This document shows positions 24,932-32,848 of a stretch of DNA of 64,000 nt, in pieces. Each line of letters starts with the position of its first letter. The first letter of the stretch is position 1. Both the position numbers and the translations under genes were made by a program. The notes below the pieces were generated by a model. That model did not search any database. It was not told the origin of the DNA and saw only the letters and a program-made list of their open reading frames with translations. Source of the stretch: Gordonia sediminis. GTDB lineage: Bacteria; Actinomycetota; Actinomycetes; Mycobacteriales; Mycobacteriaceae. The stretch spans positions 1 to 64,000 of the forward strand of contig RZUM01000016.1 of assembly GCA_004193205.1 (NCBI GenBank), written 5' to 3'.

Positions 24932-27060
24932 GCGACCCTCCCTTCGTCGAACATCTCGTCGAGTGCGCGGCGTGCGGACGGCGATGCGAACTCGCCCTGT
25001 CTGGACCAGCGTTCGCGTTCCTCGGCGCGTGCCGCCTCCATTGTCGCGCGGGTCGCTGCGATGTCGTCGGCGTTCGCGTCGAGATAGGTCTGGTGTTCGG
25101 CGAGCGAGAACGTGCCGTCGGTGATCCGTACGCTGTCGCCGCATCCGGCGGCGACGTCGGCGCGCATGTCGAGCAGTTCCTCGGCGCTCACCTCATACCA
25201 GCGGATCTGGTCGAAGAACCGCAGCAGCCACGGGTGTTGCGGATCGAAACCCGGTGCGGGCAGCGGATGCCGATGGTTCCACACCTGGGTGGTGCGCCCG
25301 ACGAACTGGTAGCCGCCCGGGCCCTCCATACCGTAGATGCAGAGGTAGGCCCCGCCGATACCCACCGCGTTCTCCGGTGTCCAGGTGCGGGCGGGATTGT
25401 ATTTCGTGGTCACCAGGCGGTGCCGCGGATCCAGCGGAACTGCCACCGGCGCACCGAGATACACGTCTCCGAGGCCCAGCACCAGGTAGCTCGCGTCAAA
25501 GACGACCCGGTGCACGTCCTCGACGGTGTCCAGCCCGTTCATCCTGCGGATGAACTCGATGTTCCACGGGCACCACGGCGCGTCGGAGCGGACGCCGAGC
25601 ATGTACCGCTCGATGGCCTCGCGCGTGGCCGGGTCGTCCCACGACAGCGGCAGGTGCACGGTGCGGCTGGGTACGACGAGGTCGTGGGCGGGGGGCAGTT
25701 CGCTTTCGCATTCGACGAGCCAGGACAGCATCTTCTGCTGCGAGAACACATCGGGGTCGGCTTTGACCTGCAGCGACCGGATACCCGGGGTGAGGTCGAT
25801 GAGCCCGGCGGGGCGGTCGGCCTCGATGCGTTCGCTCAGTGCATGCACCCGCGCGCGCAACGCGAGATCCAGGCGCATGTCGCCGTATTCGACGAGGATG
25901 TTGTCGTCGCCGCTGCGCCGGTAGGTGACCGTGGTGGTGCCGTCCGCGGTGGTGGTGGCACCGAGCACGCCGTCGTCGGAGTCGCCGCCGGCCGAGAGCA
26001 CCTCGACGAGTCCGGCGCGGCGGCCGGGCCCGATCACCGACGGTGACGCGGTCTGATCGGCGCGCACCGGCACGAAACGGACCGTGTCACCGGGCTTGAG
26101 TTGTCCGAGCTTCCAGCGCTGCGCGGTCACCACGGTGACCGGGCAGACGAAGCCGCCGAGGCTCGGGCCGTCGGGGCCGAGCAGGATGGGGGTGTCGCCC
26201 GTGAAGTCCAGCGCCCCCACCGAATACGCGTTGTCGTGGATGTTGGACGGATGCAGGCCGGCCTCCCCGCCGTCGCTGCGCGCCCACCTCGGTTGTGGGC
26301 CGATCAGCCGGATGCCGGTGCGGTCGGAGTTGAAGTGCACCTCGTAGTCGGTACCGACGAGATCGGCGATGTCCTCGTCGGTGAAGAACTCGGGCGCCCC
26401 GTGCGGGCCGACGGTGACCGCGAGTTGCCAGGTGTTGGTCAGCGCGGGCTGCTCCTCGCCGAGGATGCGCCGCGCCCTTCGTGACGCTCCGCTGGCGCAC
26501 CGCTCCTCAGGGACCGAAGTGCCGTCCGCGCTGCGATGCTCCTCAGGGATCGAGGTGGAGTCCCCGCTGCGATTCTCGGGGACCGGCGACGATGCGATGG
26601 CGATCTCGTCGCCGTCGGCGAGGGTGCGTCCGTGATGGCCGCCGAACCGGCCCATCGTGAATGTCGCACGGCTGCCGAGGTACTCCTCGGCGTCGACCCC
26701 GCCGGACACCGCGATGTAGGTGCGCAGACCGATCTCGCCCACCGCACCCACCTCGAGGACGTCGCCGGCGGCGACCTCGATCGGCACCCACTGCGGCACC
26801 GATCGTCCGGAGACCGTGACGGATACGGGTGCGCCGGTCACGGCGACGGTGGCGGGTGCGTCGAAACGCAGCGCCGGTCCGATCATGGTGGCCTCGAACC
26901 CGGCCGCCTCAGCCGGGTTGCCGACCGCGATATTGGCCAGCCGGAAGGACAGATCATCCATCGGGCCCGACGGCGGGACGCCGACCTTCCAGTAGCCGAT
27001 CCGGCCCGGCCAGTCCTGGATCGTGGTGAGGGGTCCTGCGCGCAGGACGGTGATGGCCAT
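24928..27060 (-). CDS. Urea/guanidine carboxylase-type carboxyltransferase (KipA-KipI domains only)
   Basis: This 710-residue protein combines a biotin-dependent carboxyltransferase AHS2/KipA domain (AGPLTTIQDWPGRIGYWKVG) with an AHS1/KipI domain (SLQVKADPDVFSQ, YNPARTWTPENAVGIGG). Full guanidine or urea carboxylases are about 1200 residues and also carry a biotin carboxylase domain and a biotinyl AMKM-type motif; both are missing here. It should perform only the carboxyl transfer and needs a biotin carboxylase and carrier from elsewhere. Residues around 150-185 contain a low-complexity repeated SIPEEHRS/SVPEER stretch. The operon context points to guanidine, not urea, as substrate. Confidence 0.88.
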   Translation of the reverse strand: MAITVLRAGPLTTIQDWPGRIGYWKVGVPPSGPMDDLSFRLANIAVGNPAEAAGFEATMIGPALRFDAPATVAVTGAPVSVTVSGRSVPQWVPIEVAAGDVLEVGAVGEIGLRTYIAVSGGVDAEEYLGSRATFTMGRFGGHHGRTLADGDEIAIASSPVPENRSGDSTSIPEEHRSADGTSVPEERCASGASRRARRILGEEQPALTNTWQLAVTVGPHGAPEFFTDEDIADLVGTDYEVHFNSDRTGIRLIGPQPRWARSDGGEAGLHPSNIHDNAYSVGALDFTGDTPILLGPDGPSLGGFVCPVTVVTAQRWKLGQLKPGDTVRFVPVRADQTASPSVIGPGRRAGLVEVLSAGGDSDDGVLGATTTADGTTTVTYRRSGDDNILVEYGDMRLDLALRARVHALSERIEADRPAGLIDLTPGIRSLQVKADPDVFSQQKMLSWLVECESELPPAHDLVVPSRTVHLPLSWDDPATREAIERYMLGVRSDAPWCPWNIEFIRRMNGLDTVEDVHRVVFDASYLVLGLGDVYLGAPVAVPLDPRHRLVTTKYNPARTWTPENAVGIGGAYLCIYGMEGPGGYQFVGRTTQVWNHRHPLPAPGFDPQHPWLLRFFDQIRWYEVSAEELLDMRADVAAGCGDSVRITDGTFSLAEHQTYLDANADDIAATRATMEAARAEERERWSRQGEFASPSARRALDEMFDEGRVA

Positions 27061-27106
27061 GGTAATCGAAGCTCCTCGGGTGGTGTGTCGGTGCGGTTGG
27101 GCGGAC

Positions 27107-27778
27107 CTACCGGTCCGGGCGGGTGACGATCACCCGCACCGCGGTGGGGTCGAATCCGTTGCAGGGGTTGTTGATCTGCGGGCAGTTGGAGATCAGCACG
27201 AGCGTGTCGACCTCGGCCCGCAACGCCAGGCGCTTGCCGGGTGCGGACAGGCCGTCGACGATGCCGAGCGAACCGTCGGCGTCGACGGGGACGTTCATGA
27301 AGAAGTTCACGTTGCCGACCAGATCCCGTTTCCCGAGACCGTGTTTCGCCCCGCCGATGAGGAAGTTCTCCACGCATGCGTGTTGGTGTTTGGTGTGGTG
27401 GCCGTATCGCAGCGTGTTCGACTCCTGCGAGCAGGCCCCGCCCAGGGTGTCGTGGTTGCCGACCTCGTCGGCGACGATGGTCATCATCGGGGCCGATTCC
27501 TGGTCGCGGATCACCGATCCGGTGGTCAGGAAGATGTTGCCCTGCGCGGCGATCGTCGTCTGTGCGGAATAGCGGATCGTGTGGTCGTGCCCGCCGTAGA
27601 AGAGCGTGTCGACGGCCTGGTTGCCGTGGAGGTCGACGATGGTGAGGACGTCGCCGGCGGCGACGACGCCCGACCAGGGGGCGCGGTCACCGATGATGGC
27701 GTCCTCGATGACCTCGCCGGCGACGAGGGCGAGCTTCTCGGCAGGGGCGGTGGTGGGATCGGTCATGGTGTTGGTCAT
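27107..27778 (-). CDS. Urea-amidolyase-associated protein 2 (DUF1989; carboxyguanidine deaminase subunit)
   Basis: This 223-residue DUF1989 protein has DLHGNQAVDTLFY, QGNIFLTTGSVI and the Cys/His-rich CSQESNTLRYG and HQHACVENFL segments, which probably bind a metal. DUF1989 pairs next to urea carboxylase-like genes have been shown in other bacteria to form carboxyguanidine deaminase (Cgd), which converts carboxyguanidine to allophanate. An AAGGAAAA site precedes the start. It is 85 bp from the paired gene, with a family A repeat between. Assignment as UAAP2 follows size, sequence and order. Confidence 0.88.
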   Translation of the reverse strand: MTNTMTDPTTAPAEKLALVAGEVIEDAIIGDRAPWSGVVAAGDVLTIVDLHGNQAVDTLFYGGHDHTIRYSAQTTIAAQGNIFLTTGSVIRDQESAPMMTIVADEVGNHDTLGGACSQESNTLRYGHHTKHQHACVENFLIGGAKHGLGKRDLVGNVNFFMNVPVDADGSLGIVDGLSAPGKRLALRAEVDTLVLISNCPQINNPCNGFDPTAVRVIVTRPDR

Positions 27779-27798
27779 GGATTTTCCTTTTCATGCAA

Positions 27799-27854
27799 GT
27801 GGTCTCGATCTCGACAAGCTCGGAGTGAGCGGTGTATCGAGATCGACCAGCGGA
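27799..27854. repeat. Short family A repeat within the guanidine operon
   Basis: This 56-bp partial copy (GTGGTCTCGATCTCGACAAG ... GTATCGAGATCGACCAGCGG) lies between the two DUF1989 genes. It can form a hairpin in the transcript. It carries the outer arm and the AGCGG end but little else. Confidence 0.75.
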
Positions 27855-27862
27855 GATTGTGG

Positions 27863-28702
27863 TCAGAAATGGGCTGCGGCCCAGACATCCTCGGAGTTCG
27901 CAACGGCGCGCTGGTATTCGGGGTCGCGGTCGGCGACGCCGGCGAGCAGGGCGTCGAGATCGCCGTGCGCCCGCCAGGCGAGCACCTCGAGCCCTCCGGT
28001 GGTGAACTCGGCGGCGGGGTCGAGCGGGTGTGCGGTATTGGCGATCGCGACGATGCAGGGCAGGTGCACGATCAGGTCGACCGAGGTGTCGGGACCGGCC
28101 GAACCGGTCGAACTCAACGCGCCGTCGTCGTCGACGGTCACCCCGTGGAAGAACGACAGCGACGGCGCCACGTCGGTGGGCGTTAGCCCGTTCTTGGCGG
28201 CGGCCAGGGTGAACAGTTCCCGACCCGCCGGGCTCGCCGAATATGCCGTCCCGTCACCGTATTTCGCGGTGTTGTCGGCCAGTGTGGTGGTGCCGCACAG
28301 CGCATCGTGCCGGGCGCTGGTATCGGCGACGACGGTCGCGAGCACGCGTCCCTGATCGCTGAGCAGCGGATGGCCGGTGCCCAGGTAGGCCTGCCAAGGC
28401 ACCTTGACGGTGTCGGCGACGTTGAGCCGTTCCCACGGGGCGTCGACGCGCCAGAGCAGCAGGTGCGCGCAGGCGGTTCCGGTGATGTCGCGCAGCCGCA
28501 GCCGGGTGCCCCGGGCCACCACCTTGGTGGTATAACGCCCTCCGGGAACCGTTTCGGCCCAGGTCAATTCGGTGGGGTCGACATCGGCGGGCGGGTGCGG
28601 CCAGTTGTTGGCGGGCACCACGGGCATCGAGTCGGTGATCGTCCCGGCCTGTGCCCGGGCGTGGGCGCGGGCACCACTGGTGTCGGCGGTGGTTGTGGTC
28701 AT
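27863..28702 (-). CDS. Urea-amidolyase-associated protein 1 (DUF1989; carboxyguanidine deaminase subunit)
   Basis: This 279-residue DUF1989 protein is the longer partner of the pair. It has DITGTACAHLLLWRV, GQAYLG-like VPWQAYLGTGHPLLSDQGRV, SARHDALCGTT and LIVHLPCIVAIANTAHPLDP, equivalent to the metal-binding and Asn-Pro-rich regions of the family. It probably forms a heteromeric carboxyguanidine deaminase with the product of the next gene. It is downstream of the permease across a repeat-filled spacer. Substrate assignment is by family and context. Confidence 0.88.
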   Translation of the reverse strand: MTTTTADTSGARAHARAQAGTITDSMPVVPANNWPHPPADVDPTELTWAETVPGGRYTTKVVARGTRLRLRDITGTACAHLLLWRVDAPWERLNVADTVKVPWQAYLGTGHPLLSDQGRVLATVVADTSARHDALCGTTTLADNTAKYGDGTAYSASPAGRELFTLAAAKNGLTPTDVAPSLSFFHGVTVDDDGALSSTGSAGPDTSVDLIVHLPCIVAIANTAHPLDPAAEFTTGGLEVLAWRAHGDLDALLAGVADRDPEYQRAVANSEDVWAAAHF

Positions 28703-28755
28703 GATGGAGCTCCTTGAGTGTCTTTGTGGTACATCCGGATCCGCGCTTGCCGCGA

Positions 28756-28836
28756 GTGGTCTCGATACGCCACCTCGCGCTGGCGCGCTCGGCGGCTACT
28801 CGACCAGCAGAGAAGGCGGGTGGTCTCGATGCGCCG
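28756..28836. repeat. Family A repeat with a second partial head
   Basis: This copy runs GTGGTCTCGATACGCC ... CGGCTACTCGACCAGC and is followed at 28820-28836 by another GTGGTCTCGATGCGCC head. It fills the spacer between the permease and the first DUF1989 gene, so a readthrough transcript of the operon would contain it. Confidence 0.8.
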
Positions 28837-28856
28837 GCAGGGAAATGGTGGGGCGG

Positions 28857-30398
28857 TCAGACCGGGGAGGTGACCGGCTTGGGGTGTTGTTTGCCGCGCG
28901 GGAAGCAGGCGATGCCGACCAGGATCGTCGCCGCGATGCAGATCGGGCCCGCCCACCGCAGGATGGGCATCTCGCCGGTGGGATCGAAGACCTCGGCCCG
29001 CGGCCAGGACAGGTTGACCACCATCAGCGCGCCGTAGACGACCGCGAGCAGATTCACCACGATCCCGAATCGTCCGAGGGAGAACAGCTTGTTGCCCTCG
29101 TTGTCGACGGTCGCCGGTCCCTTCGGCCAACCCTGCAGCCGGCGGTAGAGCATCGGGGCGGTGACCGCGAGGTAGGCGAGGTAGATCAGGATGATGCACA
29201 CGCTGGCGAGCGTCGCGAAGATCGCCGAGTTGCCGACGTTGACGAGCAGGATGCCGACACATGCCACTCCGATCAGGATGGCCGGCGCGATCGGGGTACC
29301 GGTGCGCGCATTGACATGTGACAGCGTCTTGGAGAACGGCAGCCGCCCGTCGCGCGCCATGGAGAACATCAGCCTCGAGCATGCGGTCTGGATCGCCAGG
29401 GTGCAGATGAAGATCGCGACGGCCACGTCGCACAGCAGGACCTTGCCCCAGAAGCCGCCCAGCACCGAGTCGAGCACATAGGGCAGACCGCCGGTGGCGA
29501 GTTGTTCGTCGAGGGTCGGTGCCGCCATCAGCGCGCCGAGCAGCATCAGGCCGCCGCCGATCGCGGACACCGTCAGTGCCAGACGGATGGTGCGGGGCGC
29601 GACGCGGCGCGGGTTGCGGGTCTCTTCGGCGAGTTCACCGGCCGAGCCGAACCCGACCATGACGTAGGCGGCCATCAGACCGGAGACGATGAACGCCCAG
29701 ATGTAGCCGGGCTGCTGACCTGGGATGCCGGTGTCGAAGACGACGTCGGGGCCGCGGCGGGCGTGGGTGAACAGGGCGAGCACGACGGCGGTGACCCCGA
29801 CGAGTTCGCAGGTGACACCGATGTTGTTGATGCGGCTCATCCAGGAGATGCCGACGCAGTTGATGGATGTGACGATGATCAGCAGGATCGAGCCGAGCAG
29901 CACCGCGTTGGCCGCGCCGGAGGTCGACGTCAGCGTCGGGTCGTCGCCGATCACCTGGAATCCACTCCACACCGACGGCAGCACGACCTGCAGCGCGATG
30001 GCCGCGGCCGAGGCGGTGACGATCTGCGCGATCATCATGAACCAGCCGCCGAACCATCCGATGACCTCGCCACCCATGCGGCGCGACCACTGATAGATGG
30101 CGCCCGAGAGCGGGTAGCGGGCCGCGATCTCGGCGAAGCACAGGGCGACCAGGAACTGGCCGGCGTAGACGATCGGCCACGTCCAGAAGAACGCCGGACC
30201 GCCGAAGCCGAAGCCGAGGCCGAACAGCTGGAAGATCGTGGTCAGGATGGACACGAAGGAGAACCCGGCCGCAAACGAGGCGAACTTCCCCAGCGACCGG
30301 TGCAGTTGCTGGTCGTAACCGAATTCGGAGAGGTCGTGCGCGTCGCCGCCTGGCGTGGGCGACGGACCGGCGGGCGGCGTGATGGCGGTGGAGGTCAT
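28857..30398 (-). CDS. APC-family permease of the guanidine/urea operon
   Basis: This 513-residue integral membrane protein has about 12 hydrophobic helices and the amino acid/choline transporter core (GAIYQWSRRMGGEVIGWFGG, GFGSAGELAEETRNPRR). The second motif is the conserved APC signature. It probably imports guanidine or another nitrogenous substrate for the enzymes downstream. It is the first gene of the operon and its upstream region carries two matching palindromes. The RBS is weak (AGAGAG). Confidence 0.9.
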   Translation of the reverse strand: MTSTAITPPAGPSPTPGGDAHDLSEFGYDQQLHRSLGKFASFAAGFSFVSILTTIFQLFGLGFGFGGPAFFWTWPIVYAGQFLVALCFAEIAARYPLSGAIYQWSRRMGGEVIGWFGGWFMMIAQIVTASAAAIALQVVLPSVWSGFQVIGDDPTLTSTSGAANAVLLGSILLIIVTSINCVGISWMSRINNIGVTCELVGVTAVVLALFTHARRGPDVVFDTGIPGQQPGYIWAFIVSGLMAAYVMVGFGSAGELAEETRNPRRVAPRTIRLALTVSAIGGGLMLLGALMAAPTLDEQLATGGLPYVLDSVLGGFWGKVLLCDVAVAIFICTLAIQTACSRLMFSMARDGRLPFSKTLSHVNARTGTPIAPAILIGVACVGILLVNVGNSAIFATLASVCIILIYLAYLAVTAPMLYRRLQGWPKGPATVDNEGNKLFSLGRFGIVVNLLAVVYGALMVVNLSWPRAEVFDPTGEMPILRWAGPICIAATILVGIACFPRGKQHPKPVTSPV

Positions 30399-30449
30399 GG
30401 GTCGTTGGTCTCTCTGCTGAGGGTCGGTACGGGCTCCACGGTGAGCATT

Positions 30450-30469
30450 TATCTGTCAGTTGATAGATA
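30450..30469. promoter_or_regulatory. Operator copy 1, imperfect 20-bp palindrome
   Basis: TATCTGTCA-GT-TGATAGATA has nine-base arms with one mismatch per arm. It resembles the core of the 30482-30501 site (pattern TNTCTGTCR-NN-TGAYAGANA). The centres are 32 bp apart, about three helical turns, so two dimers could bind on the same face. Confidence 0.7.
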
Positions 30470-30480
30470 ACCGTCCAGCC

Positions 30481-30502
30481 ATTTCTGTCGAATGACAGAA
30501 AT
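30481..30502. promoter_or_regulatory. Operator copy 2, perfect 9-bp inverted repeat
   Basis: ATTTCTGTC and GACAGAAAT are perfectly complementary around GAAT. It lies between the permease start and the divergent tetR gene, so it is a good candidate operator for that regulator. A weaker CTGTC/ACAG element (30590-30601) lies just before the tetR start. Confidence 0.75.
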
Positions 30503-30629
30503 ATTTCGAGCTGGAAAACGCGCGCTACATCTGTGTTACGTGCCCCAGGTCGAGGGATCGGCGGCGACACCGGGGTGGGCTAGGGTGAATCTGTCAACAG
30601 ACCGGTATCGCCTGCAGGACGGGGACGAC

Positions 30630-31277
30630 ATGGCCACGCGATCGGCGTCCTCGCGCGGCGCCGCGAGCCCGGGACGCCCCCGGCTGGTGCAGCCGAAACG
30701 GCGCGGCGACACCGCGCGCGACGAGATTCTCGACGCCTCCGCCGAACTGTTCGCCCGCCACGGCTACACCGGCACGTCGACGCGGATGATCGCCGACGCC
30801 GTCGGGGTCCGGCAGGCATCGCTCTATCACTACTTCAAGACCAAAAACGACATCCTCGCCGCGCTGCTGGCCACCACCGTCGATCCGTCGCTGGACCGAG
30901 CGCGCAACCTGCTGTCCGCCGAGGGCTCCCCGCTGCATCGCCTCCTCGATCTCGCCCGCTTCGACGTCACCCAGCTGGCCGAGGCACGGTGGAACCTGGG
31001 TGCGCTGTACCTGCTACCCGAGCTGGGCGACGAGCGGTTCGCCGGGTTCCGGGCCGCCCGCCAGGAACTGGCCCGCGCCTACGAGACCCTGGCCGCCGCG
31101 GCGCTCGACGATCGGGCCGACACCCGCAGTCTGCTGCCGTTCCGGTTGGTGGAGTCGGTGATCATGATGCGCTCCGACGAGCAGCGCGGTGAGCTCGGCG
31201 AGTACACCGTCGCCGGCCTAGTGGACACCATCGTCGGCGCGATCGAGATGTTGTTGGAGCGCACGCCGATTCGCTGA
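30630..31277 (+). CDS. TetR family regulator of the guanidine operon (putative)
   Basis: This 215-residue regulator has a TetR N-terminal domain: DEILDASAELFARHGYTGTS followed by the helix-turn-helix MIADAVGVRQASLYHYFKTK. The C-terminal ligand domain is unclassified. I chose the ATG at 30630 with GGACGGGG upstream; an earlier ATG in the same frame would add 46 residues that do not resemble the family. It is divergent from the permease and two similar palindromes lie between, so it likely represses itself and the operon. The effector is not known. Confidence 0.9.
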   Translation: MATRSASSRGAASPGRPRLVQPKRRGDTARDEILDASAELFARHGYTGTSTRMIADAVGVRQASLYHYFKTKNDILAALLATTVDPSLDRARNLLSAEGSPLHRLLDLARFDVTQLAEARWNLGALYLLPELGDERFAGFRAARQELARAYETLAAAALDDRADTRSLLPFRLVESVIMMRSDEQRGELGEYTVAGLVDTIVGAIEMLLERTPIR

Positions 31278-31360
31278 ACCACGGCTCCCACGCGCCGCCC
31301 GTGAGGAGGATCTGTCATCGGTGCCGCGCAAACGGGTGAGACTGCTCTAGGCTGAATGAC

Positions 31361-31864
31361 ATGGCAGGCCGCAGTATGCGTTTCGACCCGATCGCGCAGG
31401 CGCGAGACAACTGGGCCGAAGCGGGTTGGGGTGATGTCGCCGACGGCATGGTCGCGGTCACGTCGGTGATGCGGGCCCACCAGATCCTGCTGGGGCGAGT
31501 CGAAACGGCATTGCGCCCCTACGATCTCACCTTCTCCCGGTTCGAACTGCTTCGTCTACTGGCGTTTTCACGGCAGGGCGCGCTGCCGATCACCAAGGCC
31601 AGCGATCGTCTGCAGGTGCACGTCACCAGCGTCACGCACGCGATACGGCGACTCGAGGAGGCGAAACTGGTGCGCCGCCTACCGCACCCGACGGATGGGC
31701 GCACCACCCTGGTGGAGATCACCGACCTCGGCCGCTCCACCGTGGAGGACGCGACGGCGACGCTCAACCGTGAGGTCTTCGCCGATGTCGGGATGACCGA
31801 CGAGGAGATCACCGGTCTCGTCGGTGCCATCCAGTCGTTGCGGCACGCCGCCGGCGACTTCTAG
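31361..31864 (+). CDS. MarR family transcriptional regulator
   Basis: This 167-residue winged-helix regulator has the MarR core from LTFSRFELLRLLAFSRQGAL through LQVHVTSVTHAIRRLEEAKL to the wing VRRLPHPTDGRTTLVEIT. It probably acts as a dimer. A TAGGCT hexamer about 20 bases upstream of the ATG could be a -10 element. It precedes a strong hairpin and the convergent valine operon. Its targets are unknown; it may control neighbouring genes. Confidence 0.9.
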   Translation: MAGRSMRFDPIAQARDNWAEAGWGDVADGMVAVTSVMRAHQILLGRVETALRPYDLTFSRFELLRLLAFSRQGALPITKASDRLQVHVTSVTHAIRRLEEAKLVRRLPHPTDGRTTLVEITDLGRSTVEDATATLNREVFADVGMTDEEITGLVGAIQSLRHAAGDF

Positions 31865-31901
31865 CCCGAGCATCCCCCACAACGCGGCATCCCCCACAAC
31901 G

Positions 31902-31943
31902 CGTCGGCCACCCACGAACTCGGAGGTTCGTGGGTGGCCGACG
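31902..31943. terminator. Perfect 18-bp hairpin between convergent genes
   Basis: The arms CGTCGGCCACCCACGAAC and GTTCGTGGGTGGCCGACG enclose the six-base loop TCGGAG. There is no T-run, as in many high-GC terminators. It separates marR from the convergent mmsB gene and could terminate both. Confidence 0.8.
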
Positions 31944-31956
31944 TGGTGATCTGCGG

Positions 31957-32826
31957 TCAGTGCAGCGAGGTGATGATCGCGCTGAAGTCGAGATCGGCGT
32001 GCTGCTCCGCGAACGCCTTGTAGAGCTGGGCTGCATGGGTGCCCAGCGGGGCCCGCGATCCGGTGCTGGCGATGGCGTCCATCGCCAGCCCCAGGTCCTT
32101 GTTCATCAGTGCGGTGGCAAACCCCGGCTTGAACTCGTTGTTGGCCGGCGAGGTCGGCACCGGACCGGGCACCGGGCAGTTCGTCTGCACCGCCCAGCAG
32201 TTCCCCGTCGCGCCGGTGATCACGTCGAAGAGCGCCTGATCGGACAGACCGAGCTTCTCGGCCAGCACGAAGGCCTCCCCCACCGCGATCTGCTGCACGG
32301 CCAGCACCATGTTGTTGCACACCTTGGCGGCCTGTCCGGCGCCGGCGTCACCGCAGTGGATCACCTTGCCCGCCATCGGCTCCAGGGTCGGCCGCGCCGC
32401 GAGGAAGGCCTCGTCGTCACCGCCGACCATGAAGGCCAGGGTGCCGGCCGTCGCGCCCTTCACGCCACCGGAGACCGGGGCGTCGAGTTGCGCGTAACCG
32501 TTGTCGGCGGCCTGCTGGTGGATCTCGCGGGCATCGTCGACCGAGATGGTGGAACTGTCGATGAACAGCGTCCCGGTGGGTGCGGCGGGCAGGACCTCCG
32601 CGTAGACGTTCTTCACGATCGGCCCGCTCGGCAGCATCGTGATGACGACCTCGGCCGCCGCCACCGCCTCCACCGCGCTCGGAAAGGTGGTCACACCGTT
32701 GGCCTCGGCCGTTTTCACCGCCTCCGCCACCAGATCGAAGCCGTGCACGGTGTGGCCGGCCTTCACCAGGTTGGCCGCCATCGGCCCGCCCATGTTGCCC
32801 AGGCCCAGAAAAGCGATCGTCGTCAT
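31957..32826 (-). CDS. mmsB: 3-hydroxyisobutyrate dehydrogenase
   Basis: This 289-residue protein starts MTTIAFLGLGNMGGPMAANL, with the GLGNMG Rossmann motif at residues 8-13. It has the substrate loop DAPVSGGVKGA and the catalytic Lys in GQAAKVCNNM, the exact pattern of 3-hydroxyisobutyrate dehydrogenases. It oxidises 3-hydroxyisobutyrate to methylmalonate semialdehyde in valine breakdown. It follows the acyl-CoA dehydrogenase and mmsA genes, so the three make a coherent valine operon. A GTG or ATG further upstream is in frame, but this start matches the family. Confidence 0.93.
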   Translation of the reverse strand: MTTIAFLGLGNMGGPMAANLVKAGHTVHGFDLVAEAVKTAEANGVTTFPSAVEAVAAAEVVITMLPSGPIVKNVYAEVLPAAPTGTLFIDSSTISVDDAREIHQQAADNGYAQLDAPVSGGVKGATAGTLAFMVGGDDEAFLAARPTLEPMAGKVIHCGDAGAGQAAKVCNNMVLAVQQIAVGEAFVLAEKLGLSDQALFDVITGATGNCWAVQTNCPVPGPVPTSPANNEFKPGFATALMNKDLGLAMDAIASTGSRAPLGTHAAQLYKAFAEQHADLDFSAIITSLH

Positions 32827-32848
32827 TGTCGAAATCTCCTGTGCTCTC

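Noticed and set aside
30399-30630. Guanidine riboswitch upstream of the permease
   Set aside because: I see palindromes typical of protein operators but none of the conserved ACGR-type riboswitch core. A covariance search would settle it.
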